Origin: Candidatus Onthenecus intestinigallinarum
GTDB lineage: Bacteria; Bacillota; Clostridia; Christensenellales; Aristaeellaceae
DNA length: 64,000 bases
Assembly (NCBI GenBank): GCA_018713325.1
Contig: DVFJ01000006.1
Coordinates: 145,451-209,450 of the forward strand
Reading direction: 5' to 3'
Shown: in pieces, positions 1 to 10,451 of the stretch
How the letters are laid out: each line of letters begins with the position of its first letter
Numbering within the stretch: the stretch's first letter is position 1
The notes under the pieces: generated by a model
The model's input: only the letters and a program-made list of their open reading frames with translations
Told to the model about the DNA's origin: nothing
The model's database searches: none
Program-made: the position numbers and the translations under genes

Positions 1-503
1 CCGACGTGTCGCGTGTGGAAGACAAGCCGATGGGCGAGATCCTCGCGCAGATCCGGCCGGAGGACCTGCTCAAGTTCGGCCTGATTCCGGAGTTCGTCGG
101 CCGCCTGCCGATCATCGTGACGCTGGAAAACCTCGACGAGGACGCGCTGGTCAAGATCCTGACCGAGCCGAAAAACGCGCTCGTCAAGCAGTATGCCCGC
201 CTGATGGAGCTGGACGGCATGGAGCTCGAATTTGAGCCCGCAGCCCTGCGCGAGATCGCCCACATGGCCATCGAGCGCAAGAGCGGCGCGCGCGGCCTGC
301 GCGCGATCATGGAGAAGGCGCTGCTGGACACCATGTTCGAGCTGCCCGTGCGCGAGGACATCGCCAAGGTGGTCGTCACGCCCCAGGTCATACGCGACGG
401 CGAGAAGCCCACGCTCGTGCCGGGCGTGCCCCAGAAGCGCCTGGCCGCCAAGACGCACCGCGACGACAGCGGCATGAGCAGCCGCCGTCCGTCCGTCTCC
501 TGA
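1..503 (+). CDS. clpX: ATP-dependent Clp protease ATP-binding subunit ClpX, C-terminal part (5' end outside window)
   Basis: This is the end of ClpX, the AAA+ unfoldase that feeds substrates to ClpP. The frame is open from the first bases of the window (codon GAC at 3), so the start lies upstream. The visible part begins inside the AAA+ module and contains the sensor-2/C-domain signature: [18 protein letters not shown], then [18 protein letters not shown]. The C-terminal D2-like small domain follows. After that comes a variable tail rich in basic residues and serine. It is followed directly by lonB and lon, the conserved Bacillus clpX-lonB-lonA order. A hairpin terminator follows the stop. 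Identification is secure; only the length of the missing N-terminus is unknown. Confidence 0.96.
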   Translation, partial: DVSRVEDKPMGEILAQIRPEDLLKFGLIPEFVGRLPIIVTLENLDEDALVKILTEPKNALVKQYARLMELDGMELEFEPAALREIAHMAIERKSGARGLRAIMEKALLDTMFELPVREDIAKVVVTPQVIRDGEKPTLVPGVPQKRLAAKTHRDDSGMSSRRPSVS

Positions 504-518
504 CGGGAGAGCTCCCCA

Positions 519-556
519 AGCCGTGCTTTCAGCCGAAAGCGCGGCTCTTTCATTTC
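519..556 (+). terminator. Intrinsic terminator after clpX
   Basis: A 12-bp stem (AGCCGTGCTTTC at 519-530, GAAAGCGCGGCT at 535-546, one T-G pair, loop AGCC) is followed by a modest T-rich tail, CTTTCATTTC. It separates clpX from lonB, so lonB probably has its own promoter between about 557 and 640. I could not pick out that promoter. Confidence 0.75.
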
Positions 557-651
557 CCGGCGGGAATCCCTCCCATCCAGCAAGCCCCTGCATTCGTCCG
601 CCTGCCCAAACGCACCCTAAGGGCGACATGTGACAGAAAAGAGGGGTTTTT

Positions 652-2328
652 TTGCTCAGCTTCGTTTTGCTCGGCGTGCAGCTCGCCGTGACGGTCGTCA
701 TCGGGATCTATTTCTTCATCCAGCTCCGCCAGCAGCCCAAGCAGCTGCCCGGCACGCGGCGCGAGGGTTCGCGCGAGATGGACCGCCTGCAGTGCATGCG
801 CGCGGTGCACCTGAGCGAGCCGCTCTCCGAGCGCGTGCGGCCGGCGCGATTTGAGGACATCGTCGGCCAGGAGGAGGGCATCCGCTCGCTCAAGGCCATC
901 CTGTGCGGGCCCAATCCGCAGCACGTGATCATCTACGGGCCGCCGGGCGTGGGCAAGACCTGCGCAGCGCGCCTGGTGCTGGAGGCCGCCAAGGAAACCG
1001 AGGGCACGCCCTTTGCCAAGAACGCCCCCTTCATCGAGATGGATGCGACGTGCGTGCGCTTTGACGAGCGCGCCATTGCCGACCCGCTGATCGGCAGCGT
1101 GCACGATCCCATCTACCAGGGCGCGGGCCCGCTGGGCGTGCAGGGCGTGCCGCAGCCCAAGCCGGGCGCGGTCAGCAAGGCGCACGGCGGCGTGCTGTTC
1201 CTGGATGAGATCGGCGAGCTGCACCCGACCCAGATGAACAAGCTGCTCAAGGTGCTCGAGGACCGCAAGGTGTTCTTCGAATCCGCCTACTACAGCCCGG
1301 ACGACATGTCCGTCCCGCGCTACATCCACGACATCTTCAAAAACGGCATGCCTGCGGACTTTCGCCTCGTCGCGGCCACGACCCGCAGCGCCAACGAACT
1401 GCCGCCCGCGCTCCGCTCGCGCTGCATGGAGATCTATTTCCGCGCGCTCGAGCCGGACGAGATCGCCAGCATCGCGCTGGGCGCGGCCCGGCGCGCAGGC
1501 TTTGAGATGGACGATGCGCAGGCCGAGCTCGTCGGCCGCTACGCCACGTGCGGCCGCGATGCGGTGAACATCGTGCAGATGGGCGCGGGCGTCGCGCAGC
1601 TGGAGGGCCGCCGGCGCATCACGCGCGCGGACATCGAATGGGTCGTCGACAGCGGTCACTATCCCGTGCGCCCGGGCCAGCAAGCCAGCCTGGAGTGCGC
1701 CGTCGGCGGCGTGCACGGCCTGGCGGTCTACGGCTGCCATCAGGGCGCGGTGCTGGAGATCGAGGCCGTGGCCGTGCCCGGCAGCGGGCGCGTGCTGGTC
1801 ACGGGCATCGCGGAGGAGGAGGAGATCGGCACGCCGGGCCACCTCATCCGCCGCAAGAGTACGGCGCGCGGCTCCGCGGAGAACGTGCGCACGCTCCTGC
1901 AGCGCATGCATTGCGACCTGGACGGCGTGGACATCCACATCAACTTCCCGGGCGGCGCGCCGGTGGATGGGCCCAGCGCGGGCGTGGCGATGGCTGTGGC
2001 GGCGATCAGCGCGCTGCGCGGGCGGCCCGTGGACGGCGCGGCGGCCGTGACGGGCGAGATCTCCGTGCGCGGCGAGGTGCGCCCCGTGGGCGGCGTGCCC
2101 AGCAAGATCGAGGCGGCGCGCCGCGCGGGGCTTGCGCGCGTGTTTGTGCCCGCGGAGAACTACCTGGAGCGCTTCTCGCGCCTGGGCATCGACGTGCGGC
2201 CCGTGCGCACGCTGGCGGAGGTGCTGGAGGGGATGCTGCTGGATGCGCCCGCGGCGCTGGAGACGGCGCCGGGCGCGCAGGAGACCGCGCCGCTGGCCGC
2301 GCAGGGCGCGATAACCGGCGCGCAATGA
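652..2328 (+). CDS. lonB: LonB-type ATP-dependent protease (sporulation-associated Lon paralogue)
   Basis: This is a membrane-anchored Lon-family serine protease. Residues 1-24 form a hydrophobic N-terminal segment. The AAA+ module has Walker A GPPGVGKT at 96-103 and Walker B LFLDEI at 182-187. The C-terminal Lon protease domain has the Ser442-Lys485 dyad (DGPSAG and VGGVPSK). It lacks the long N-terminal substrate domain of LonA, which together with its position between clpX and lon identifies LonB. In B. subtilis LonB acts in the forespore under sigma F; the same role is inferred here. The TTG start at 652 is chosen because GAGGGG lies 5 nt upstream and the membrane segment begins there. 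The 30-residue C-terminal tail is Ala/Glu-rich and looks unstructured. Confidence 0.93.
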   Translation: MLSFVLLGVQLAVTVVIGIYFFIQLRQQPKQLPGTRREGSREMDRLQCMRAVHLSEPLSERVRPARFEDIVGQEEGIRSLKAILCGPNPQHVIIYGPPGVGKTCAARLVLEAAKETEGTPFAKNAPFIEMDATCVRFDERAIADPLIGSVHDPIYQGAGPLGVQGVPQPKPGAVSKAHGGVLFLDEIGELHPTQMNKLLKVLEDRKVFFESAYYSPDDMSVPRYIHDIFKNGMPADFRLVAATTRSANELPPALRSRCMEIYFRALEPDEIASIALGAARRAGFEMDDAQAELVGRYATCGRDAVNIVQMGAGVAQLEGRRRITRADIEWVVDSGHYPVRPGQQASLECAVGGVHGLAVYGCHQGAVLEIEAVAVPGSGRVLVTGIAEEEEIGTPGHLIRRKSTARGSAENVRTLLQRMHCDLDGVDIHINFPGGAPVDGPSAGVAMAVAAISALRGRPVDGAAAVTGEISVRGEVRPVGGVPSKIEAARRAGLARVFVPAENYLERFSRLGIDVRPVRTLAEVLEGMLLDAPAALETAPGAQETAPLAAQGAITGAQ

Positions 2329-2329
2329 C

Positions 2330-2358
2330 TTGTCAAAACCGGGCGCGGCGGGTATAAT
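2330..2358 (+). promoter_or_regulatory. Sigma-A promoter for lon
   Basis: TTGTCA (2330-2335) and TATAAT (2353-2358) are separated by exactly 17 bp, immediately after the lonB stop. The resulting leader is about 85 nt. It contains a perfect 7-bp UUCG tetraloop hairpin (AAGGGGC-TTCG-GCCCCTT, 2375-2392) that has no T-run and so is not a terminator. No CIRCE or CtsR-like heat-shock operator is visible. Confidence 0.8.
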
Positions 2359-2452
2359 AATAATGCTGTTTGCAAAGGGGCTTCGGCCCCTTCGCGTTTC
2401 CCCGAGGGGCGGAGGCGCGTTTGAGTTTTTTGAGAGCAGAGGAGGACCGACA

Positions 2453-4807
<2,355 letters not shown>

Positions 4808-4808
4808 C

Positions 4809-5435
4809 ATGGAGATCAAGCGCGCGGCCTTTGTCACGTCCATGGACCGCTACCGGGACTACCCGGGCATCGGCCTGGCCGAGGTGGCCATCGCAGGCAA
4901 GAGCAACGTGGGCAAGTCGTCCATGATCAACCGGCTTTGCCGCAACGGCAAGCTGGCGCGCACGAGCGGCACGCCGGGCAAGACGCGGCTGCTCAACGTC
5001 TACACGGTCAACGACGCGCTGCACCTGATCGACCTGCCGGGCTATGGCTTTGCCCGCGTGGGGCGCGAGGAGAAGCTGCGCTGGGTTTCGATGATGGAGG
5101 GCTATTTCGCCGACTCCGCCACGCTGCGCCACGTGCTGCACCTGGTGGACATCCGCCACGAGCCGACGGCGGACGACGTGGACATGAACGGCTTTCTGCG
5201 CGCGCACGACATCCCCTTTACGGTCGTGGCGACGAAGGCGGATAAGATCAGCCGCGGGGCGCGCATGAAGCACGTGGCGGCCATCTGCCGCAAGCTGCTC
5301 GTGCAGCCGTGGGAGGTCATCCCGTTCTCCGCGGAGGATGGAACGGGCCGCGAGCAGCTGCTGGAGCTGCTGGAGCGCGTGCTGTTGGGCGCGCAGGCGG
5401 AGGGCATGGAGGCCCTTGAAGAAGCGCCGAAGTGA
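4809..5435 (+). CDS. ysxC: Ribosome biogenesis GTP-binding protein YsxC/EngB
   Basis: This is a small TrmE-Era-EngA-EngB-Septin-like GTPase needed for assembly of the 50S subunit. All G motifs are present: G1 GKSNVGKS (30-37), the G2 region with T55 in GTPGKTR, G3 DLPGYG (75-80), G4 TKAD (142-145) and G5 SAE (174-176). Its 208 residues are slightly longer than B. subtilis YsxC because of a Glu/Ala-rich tail. It starts one base after lon and uses an AGAGGTG ribosome binding site inside the end of lon. The clpX-lonB-lon-ysxC order is conserved in Bacillus. A strong bidirectional terminator follows. Confidence 0.95.
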   Translation: MEIKRAAFVTSMDRYRDYPGIGLAEVAIAGKSNVGKSSMINRLCRNGKLARTSGTPGKTRLLNVYTVNDALHLIDLPGYGFARVGREEKLRWVSMMEGYFADSATLRHVLHLVDIRHEPTADDVDMNGFLRAHDIPFTVVATKADKISRGARMKHVAAICRKLLVQPWEVIPFSAEDGTGREQLLELLERVLLGAQAEGMEALEEAPK

Positions 5436-5440
5436 AAAAC

Positions 5441-5482
5441 AAAACGGGCCGCCGAATTGCATCGGCGGCCCGCCTGCTTTTT
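5441..5482. terminator. Bidirectional terminator between ysxC and the carboxypeptidase gene
   Basis: A perfect 11-bp stem (5445-5455 with 5462-5472, core GGGCCGCCGA, loop ATTGCA) has CTTTTT on its plus-strand side. On its minus-strand side it has GTTTTGTTTTT. It therefore serves both convergent genes. Confidence 0.88.
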
Positions 5483-6971
5483 AGCGGTAGGTTCTGGACT
5501 TGGGCTCCGGCACGCGCCCCTCGCGCTTGCGCCTGCGCTTGCCCAGCGCGAGCAGCCGGCGAATGATCAGCACGAGCACGAACAGGAATGCGCCCGGCAC
5601 GGCCACGTATTCGGCCGAGAAGCGGGGGAAGGGGTTGTCGTCGGCCAGGGTATACGCCTGGATCTGCTCCAGCGTCGGCGGGCCGTCCTCGCGCGCGGCG
5701 ACCGAGCGGGTCGCATACAGCTCATACTCAACCGTGCCGCCGTCGCGCGGATAGAACGTCAGGATGCCCATCACGTCGCCCTCGTTGATCGGCGCGCGGA
5801 ACTCCCGCGTCCAGTTGACGTGCGAGATGCTCGAGAAGTTGTTCTTCATCGTCTCGATCTCGTCGACCGTGCCGACGATGCGCACGTCGGTGTCCTCGTC
5901 CACCGGGCGGATGCCCAGCCGGACCGTGCCGTATTTCTCCGTCTCGTTGTAATAGTCGTCCAGCGCAAAGCCCATGATGTCGATGTAGCGCGGATCCTCA
6001 TTGTAGATGCTGATGGGATCGGTGCTGACATACTGCTCAAAGCCGTAGTCCATCAGGCGGCGCGTGTCCGTCCAGCGCCCGTATACGGACGAGTAGAAGA
6101 CGACGCTCAGCAGCTCGACGCCGCCGCGCTCGGCCAGCGCCACGAAGCAGTAGCCCGCCGCGTCCGTGTAGCCGGTCTTGCCGGCGATGCCGCCCTCGTA
6201 GTAGTACGGGTTGCTCTCCTTGCCGGCCGTGGGATCCAGAAAGTTGATGCTGTCCGCCTGCACGTTGCGCGCGGCCTGCTGGTTCGTCGCGGGGATGGTG
6301 TAGACGTAGGTCGAGGCCACGTCCCGAAAGGCGTCCACCTGCATCGCCGCGCGCGCGATGATCGCCATGTCCGCGGCGGTGGTGTAGTGGTTCGGGTCGT
6401 GATAGCCGTGCGCGTTGGCAAAGTGCGTGTTCTCGCTGCAGCCGAGCATGGCGGCGGTCTGATTCATCAGGTCGACAAACGCGGCCTCGCTGCCCGAGAT
6501 GTGCTCCGCAATGGCGATGGAGCCGTCGTTGCCCGAGCGCACGAACGTGCCGTACACCAGGTCGCGCAGCGTCAGGCGCTCGCCCTCGCGCAGGCCGATG
6601 TAGGAGGAGTCCGACGGGATGTTCACCGCGTTGGCGGAGATCTCCACCACGTCGTCCAGATTGCCGAACTGCACGGCCAGCAGCGTCGTCATGATCTTCG
6701 TCGTGCTGGCCGGGAACATGATCTGGTCGGCGTTCTTTTCAAAGATCACCGTGCCGCTGTCCATCTCCACCAGGATGGCGGCGTGCGCGCGCAGCATGTC
6801 CGGCTCGAGGATCTCGGGATGGTCGGCATCCCACTGGGCGGCGTTTTCGGGATAGGTGGGCTCGACGTAGACGATGCCGTCGCTGTCCTCCTCTGCCAGG
6901 GCCGCGGAACCCAACGCCAGAAACAACAGCATCAGCGCGGCCAGCCTGCGCAGCAGCTTCGCATTGGCCAA
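5481..6971 (-). CDS. Serine-type D-Ala-D-Ala carboxypeptidase (PBP5/DacF family, peptidase S11)
   Basis: This is an extracytoplasmic enzyme that trims the terminal D-Ala from peptidoglycan stem peptides. It has a signal peptide (residues 1-26, AALA cleavage region). The S11 catalytic motifs are complete: STTK at 89-92 with Ser89, SGN at 146-148 and KTG at 265-267. A PBP5_C-like beta domain follows, then a membrane anchor (about 450-472, a hydrophobic segment before RRLLALGKRRRKR). It starts at TTG 6971 with GGGAGGAGGG upstream. Placement beside sporulation genes suggests a DacF/DacB-type spore cortex or vegetative role, but family members are hard to tell apart. A possible minus-strand promoter is noted at 7025-7053. 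Confidence 0.9.
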   Translation of the reverse strand: MANAKLLRRLAALMLLFLALGSAALAEEDSDGIVYVEPTYPENAAQWDADHPEILEPDMLRAHAAILVEMDSGTVIFEKNADQIMFPASTTKIMTTLLAVQFGNLDDVVEISANAVNIPSDSSYIGLREGERLTLRDLVYGTFVRSGNDGSIAIAEHISGSEAAFVDLMNQTAAMLGCSENTHFANAHGYHDPNHYTTAADMAIIARAAMQVDAFRDVASTYVYTIPATNQQAARNVQADSINFLDPTAGKESNPYYYEGGIAGKTGYTDAAGYCFVALAERGGVELLSVVFYSSVYGRWTDTRRLMDYGFEQYVSTDPISIYNEDPRYIDIMGFALDDYYNETEKYGTVRLGIRPVDEDTDVRIVGTVDEIETMKNNFSSISHVNWTREFRAPINEGDVMGILTFYPRDGGTVEYELYATRSVAAREDGPPTLEQIQAYTLADDNPFPRFSAEYVAVPGAFLFVLVLIIRRLLALGKRRRKREGRVPEPKSRTYR

Positions 6972-7024
6972 GACGGCGGTCCCTCCTCCCGAAAAGTCGT
7001 GCGACGCGGTGAATACGTCTCCTT

Positions 7025-7053
7025 ACTATAGCATGTTTTTCGCCCGTTGTACA
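7025..7053 (-). promoter_or_regulatory. Candidate promoter for the carboxypeptidase gene
   Basis: On the minus strand TGTACA and TATAGT are separated by 17 bp, about 55 nt upstream of the TTG start. The -35 is imperfect. The neighbouring plus-strand text carries the direct repeat TTTTCGCCCG twice (about 7037-7046 and 7057-7066), which could be a binding site. A forespore sigma-F promoter is an alternative that I could not recognise. Confidence 0.4.
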
Positions 7054-7148
7054 GAGTTTTCGCCCGATGCGGGCCTAAATGTGACGATTGTCTCCAGGAT
7101 ATATTACGGACTTGTGGTGAATTTATTGCATTTTTCTTTCGGATTGAG

Positions 7149-7178
7149 TTGATTTTGGGGCGCCTGGAAGGGTACAAT
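7149..7178 (+). promoter_or_regulatory. Sigma-A promoter for the two-component/GerMN operon
   Basis: TTGATT (7149-7154) and TACAAT (7173-7178) are separated by 18 bp. The predicted transcript starts about 45 nt before the response regulator ATG. No other convincing promoter is visible before 16.5 kb on this strand, so the whole packed cluster may depend on it. Confidence 0.65.
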
Positions 7179-7229
7179 AGATGCATGAGAGACCCGCGGT
7201 CCGCCGCGGGCCGGAAGGGGGAGCCTTCG

Positions 7230-7922
7230 ATGGCCAAGAAAATTCTGCTCGTAGACGACGAACCGCTCATCCTCAAGGGGCTTCGCTTCAGCCTTGAACA
7301 GGACGGGTATGTCATAGATTCCGCCGCGGACGGCGAAGAGGCGGTCAACAAGTTCTTCGCCGGGAGCTACGACCTGATCCTGCTGGACGTGATGCTGCCC
7401 AAGATGAGCGGCATAGAGGTCTGCCAGCGCATCCGCGAGCGCTCCAACGTGCCGATCATCATGCTCACGGCCAAGGGCGAGGATATGGACAAGATCCTCG
7501 GCCTGGAGTACGGCGCGGACGACTACATGACCAAGCCCTTCAACATCCTGGAGGTCAAGGCGCGCATCAAGTCCATCTTCCGGCGCACCGCACCTGCCGG
7601 CGAGGCGGAGGAGCGCAAGGTCGTGCGCGTGCACGACCTGGAGGTCAACTTCGCCAACCGCTCCGTGACGCTGGGGGGCAAGGAGGTCAAGCTGACGGCC
7701 AAGGAATTCGATCTGCTGCAGCTGTTCATCACCAACCGCGGCAAGGTCTACAGCCGCGAAAACATGCTGGAGACGGTCTGGAAGTACGACTACCTGGGCG
7801 ATATCCGCACGGTCGACGTGCACATCCGCCGCCTGCGGGAGAAAATCGAGCGCGATCCGACTCAGCCCGAGTTCATCCTGACCAAATGGGGAGTGGGATA
7901 CTATTTCACGGACAAGGATTAA
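7230..7922 (+). CDS. OmpR/PhoB-family response regulator
   Basis: This is a DNA-binding response regulator of 230 residues. The receiver domain has the acidic pair D9-D10, phosphoacceptor Asp53 in LLDVMLP, Thr80 and Lys102. A winged-helix output domain follows, ending in GVGYYFTDKD. The ATG at 7230 has AAGGGGGAG upstream; the frame stays open further 5' but those codons cover the promoter. The cognate sensor kinase follows immediately. Its best match by eye is to the PhoP/WalR/MtrA-like group. The order regulator-kinase-GerMN lipoprotein is the one seen for actinobacterial mtrA-mtrB-lpqB, which suggests a cell-envelope or division stimulus. The exact orthology is inferred. Confidence 0.93.
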   Translation: MAKKILLVDDEPLILKGLRFSLEQDGYVIDSAADGEEAVNKFFAGSYDLILLDVMLPKMSGIEVCQRIRERSNVPIIMLTAKGEDMDKILGLEYGADDYMTKPFNILEVKARIKSIFRRTAPAGEAEERKVVRVHDLEVNFANRSVTLGGKEVKLTAKEFDLLQLFITNRGKVYSRENMLETVWKYDYLGDIRTVDVHIRRLREKIERDPTQPEFILTKWGVGYYFTDKD

Positions 7923-7950
7923 CCCGCTTTCAAGCATCCGCGTCAAGATC

Positions 7951-9378
7951 GTGGTGGGCTTCCTGCTGATCATCTGTATCTCGTATTACGTGGTCGCCAC
8001 ATCCCTGATCCGCATGGTGGGCGATTCGCTCTTTGACGAGAAGGTGCGCGCGGAGCAGAGCACGGTCGCGGCGCTGGCGGTGGAGTTTGCGCCGCTGTGG
8101 GAGCGGGACGATACGGACGTGTGCTATGACGCGCTCCTGGAAGCCGGGCGCCAGACGGGCGGCCGGCTGCTTGTGTTGGACATGGACGGCAAGGTACAGC
8201 TGGATACGTTCAGCGAGTACAACGGCATGCGCCTGTACCTGGCCGAGGTCAGCACGCTGCTCGCGGGCGAGCGCACCGCAGATTACGGATTTCACCTGCT
8301 GCCGGGCGGCGGGCAGCGCCAGCGCTTTTCCTGGCTGGACCTGTTCTCCGGGCGCGACCGCGACAGCATCTGGGCCGGCTACTTCACGGCGCTGCTGGTG
8401 CAGGACGGCGAGCGCATCGGCGTGCTGCTGTACTCATCGCAGGTGCAGGACATGGTCGACTCGCTGGTCGGCATGCGCGATCAGATGCTCTACACGTTCC
8501 TGCTGGGCGCGCTGGCGGTCAGCCTGCTCAGCCTGCTCGTGTCGCACTGGATCACCCGGCCCATCGGCGCGCTGAGCGCCGGCATCGAACAGATGGCCAA
8601 GGGCGACTTCTCCAGCCGCGTGCGCGTGCAGGGCAAGAGCGAGCTGGCGCAGCTGGCCGAGACGTTCAACCTCATGAGCGAGCGGCTGGAGAACCTGGAC
8701 AACTCGCGCAATCAGTTCGTCTCCAACGCCTCGCACGAGCTGAAGACGCCGCTGGCGACGATGAAGATCCTGCTCGAATCGGTCATCTACCAGGACGACA
8801 TGGACCCCAACCTGCGCCGGGAGTTCCTGCAGGACATCAACAAGGAGATCGACCGGCTCAACCTGGTCATCGGCGACCTGCTGACGCTCGTGCACATCGA
8901 CAGCCACAAGATGAAGCTGCACCGGGAGATGATGCCGCTGGGCGAATCCGTGCGCGAGGTCATCCGCCGCCTGGCGCCCATGGCCGCCAAGCGCCGCCAG
9001 GAGATCGAGGTCGGCATCCACGACGAGTGCGAGATGTTCGCCGATCCGCTCAAGCTCCAGCAGGTGATCTATAACATCGTCGAAAACGCGATCAAGTACA
9101 CGCCCGACGGCGGCAAGGTGCGCGTGACGCTCATGCGCGACGGACGCGACGCGGTGCTCAAGATTGCCGACAACGGCGTGGGCATCCCCAAGGCGGACCT
9201 GCCGCACATCTTCGAGCGCTTCTACCGCGTGGACAAGGCGCGCACGCGCGAGACGGGCGGCACGGGTCTGGGCCTTTCGATCGTGCAGCAGATCGTGCGC
9301 CTGCACGGCGGCAACATCGACGTGCAGAGCGAGCCCGGCAAGGGCACGACGTTTACCATCGAGCTGCCCGTCAAGTGA
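7951..9378 (+). CDS. Membrane sensor histidine kinase (cognate of the preceding regulator)
   Basis: From the GTG at 7951 this is a 475-residue kinase. It has a first membrane helix (3-20), an extracytoplasmic sensor region of about 150 residues and a second helix (181-199). A HAMP linker, HisKA with His262 in SNASHELKTPL, and an HATPase_c domain (N box NIVENAIKYT, ADNGVGIP, then GGTGLGLSI) follow. The start is doubtful. GTG 7951 has no ribosome binding site and leaves only two residues before the helix. The frame is open upstream, and ATT at 7918 overlaps the regulator stop (ATTAA). It would add NPLSSIRVKI, a very typical kinase N-terminus. Downstream GerMN genes are probably cotranslated. 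Confidence 0.92.
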   Translation: MVGFLLIICISYYVVATSLIRMVGDSLFDEKVRAEQSTVAALAVEFAPLWERDDTDVCYDALLEAGRQTGGRLLVLDMDGKVQLDTFSEYNGMRLYLAEVSTLLAGERTADYGFHLLPGGGQRQRFSWLDLFSGRDRDSIWAGYFTALLVQDGERIGVLLYSSQVQDMVDSLVGMRDQMLYTFLLGALAVSLLSLLVSHWITRPIGALSAGIEQMAKGDFSSRVRVQGKSELAQLAETFNLMSERLENLDNSRNQFVSNASHELKTPLATMKILLESVIYQDDMDPNLRREFLQDINKEIDRLNLVIGDLLTLVHIDSHKMKLHREMMPLGESVREVIRRLAPMAAKRRQEIEVGIHDECEMFADPLKLQQVIYNIVENAIKYTPDGGKVRVTLMRDGRDAVLKIADNGVGIPKADLPHIFERFYRVDKARTRETGGTGLGLSIVQQIVRLHGGNIDVQSEPGKGTTFTIELPVK

Positions 9379-9391
9379 GGAGGGATGAGGT

Positions 9392-10435
9392 GTGATCCGC
9401 AAGGCGACGGCGTGCCTGGCGCTGGCCGTGCTGCTGTTTATGGCCGTGTCGGCGCTGGAGCTCTCCGGCGTGACGATCGACGATCTGACCGGCGCGGCCA
9501 GGCAAGCGCCGGCCGAGACGCCACAGCCGCTGACGACCACGCTGCCCGATGCGACGGCGACGCCCATCCGTCCGGCGGCGCAGGAGCGCCAGAGCGACGC
9601 GGAGCGCGTTACGCTCTACTTCCGATACCACCAGACCGACTACCTGGGCATGGAGGAGCGCGAGATCAGCGTGCCGCGCGACGATACGGTGGAGCTGTGC
9701 ATCGTGCAGGCGCTGATCGCGGGCCCCAGCTCCGCCTATCAGGACCTGACGCCCGTCTTTTCGCCGGATACGCGCGTCGTATCCACCAGCCGCAGCGGCG
9801 AAACGGTGACCGTGACGCTCACGCGCGCGTTTCTGGACGCGCCGTCCGACGCGCCCGACGACTGGGAGAGCCTGCCCTACTGGCGCAGCGAGGTGATGCT
9901 GCGCCGCCGCCTGGCAATCCTGTCGATCGTCAGCGCGCTGACGGAGAACGGGCGCTGCGAGCGCGTGCAGATCCTGCTCTCCCCGGCCGAGGGCGATCTT
10001 CGCGGCGAGCGCATCCTGCGCGCGCAGGTGTACGAGGATGAGGAAGATGAGACCCTCACGCTCGAGCCGCTCGCGCGCGATGAGAACGCGATCCTCACCC
10101 CGCGCACAGCCATGCGCGCCGCGCTGTCCATGTGGCGTGCGCAGAGCTGGCCGACGCTCTACGTGTTCGTGACGGGCGATGGAGACGAACGGCTGCCCTC
10201 GCAGACGGAGTTCATCGCGCGCGTCAGCGCGCTGCGGGCGTCTCTGCTGGGCTTTGACGTGGGCGTCGGCTCCGTATCCCTGGACGGCGCGCGCGCGACA
10301 GTCAATGTGGACGTGCGTATCCAGCGCGGCGACGGCAGCCAGAGCGAGGCGGAGGCGGTCCCCGTGGCGCTCGTGCGCGAGGGCGGCAACTGGAAGCTGC
10401 CCTATGAATCGCTGCTCTCGCTCATGGAACGTTGA
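9392..10435 (+). CDS. GerMN-domain exported protein
   Basis: This is a 347-residue protein with an N-terminal hydrophobic export or anchor segment (8-24). A Pro/Thr-rich linker follows, then GerMN (sporulation/spore germination) modules. Recognisable pieces are VTLYFRYHQTDYL, VELCIVQALIAGPSS and VVSTSRSGETVTVTLTRAFLD, with a second related unit after about residue 250. GerMN domains occur in spore germination protein GerM and in LpqB. The molecular role is unknown. It starts at GTG 9392, 13 nt after the kinase stop, with AGGAGGG upstream. It lies between the kinase and a second GerMN lipoprotein, which suggests that both work in the same envelope-signalling pathway. Confidence 0.78.
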   Translation: MIRKATACLALAVLLFMAVSALELSGVTIDDLTGAARQAPAETPQPLTTTLPDATATPIRPAAQERQSDAERVTLYFRYHQTDYLGMEEREISVPRDDTVELCIVQALIAGPSSAYQDLTPVFSPDTRVVSTSRSGETVTVTLTRAFLDAPSDAPDDWESLPYWRSEVMLRRRLAILSIVSALTENGRCERVQILLSPAEGDLRGERILRAQVYEDEEDETLTLEPLARDENAILTPRTAMRAALSMWRAQSWPTLYVFVTGDGDERLPSQTEFIARVSALRASLLGFDVGVGSVSLDGARATVNVDVRIQRGDGSQSEAEAVPVALVREGGNWKLPYESLLSLMER

Positions 10436-10451
10436 TAGCGGAGGGGACGGG

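Noticed and set aside
2330..2452. An N-terminal extension of Lon to 2330
   Set aside because: It would translate the -10 element and leader hairpin. TTG 2453 has a strong ribosome binding site and restores the normal Lon length.
2359..2452. CIRCE or CtsR heat-shock operator in the lon leader
   Set aside because: The only dyads are a short UUCG hairpin and CCCCGAGGGG; neither matches TTAGCACTC-N9-GAGTGCTAA nor the CtsR heptad repeat.
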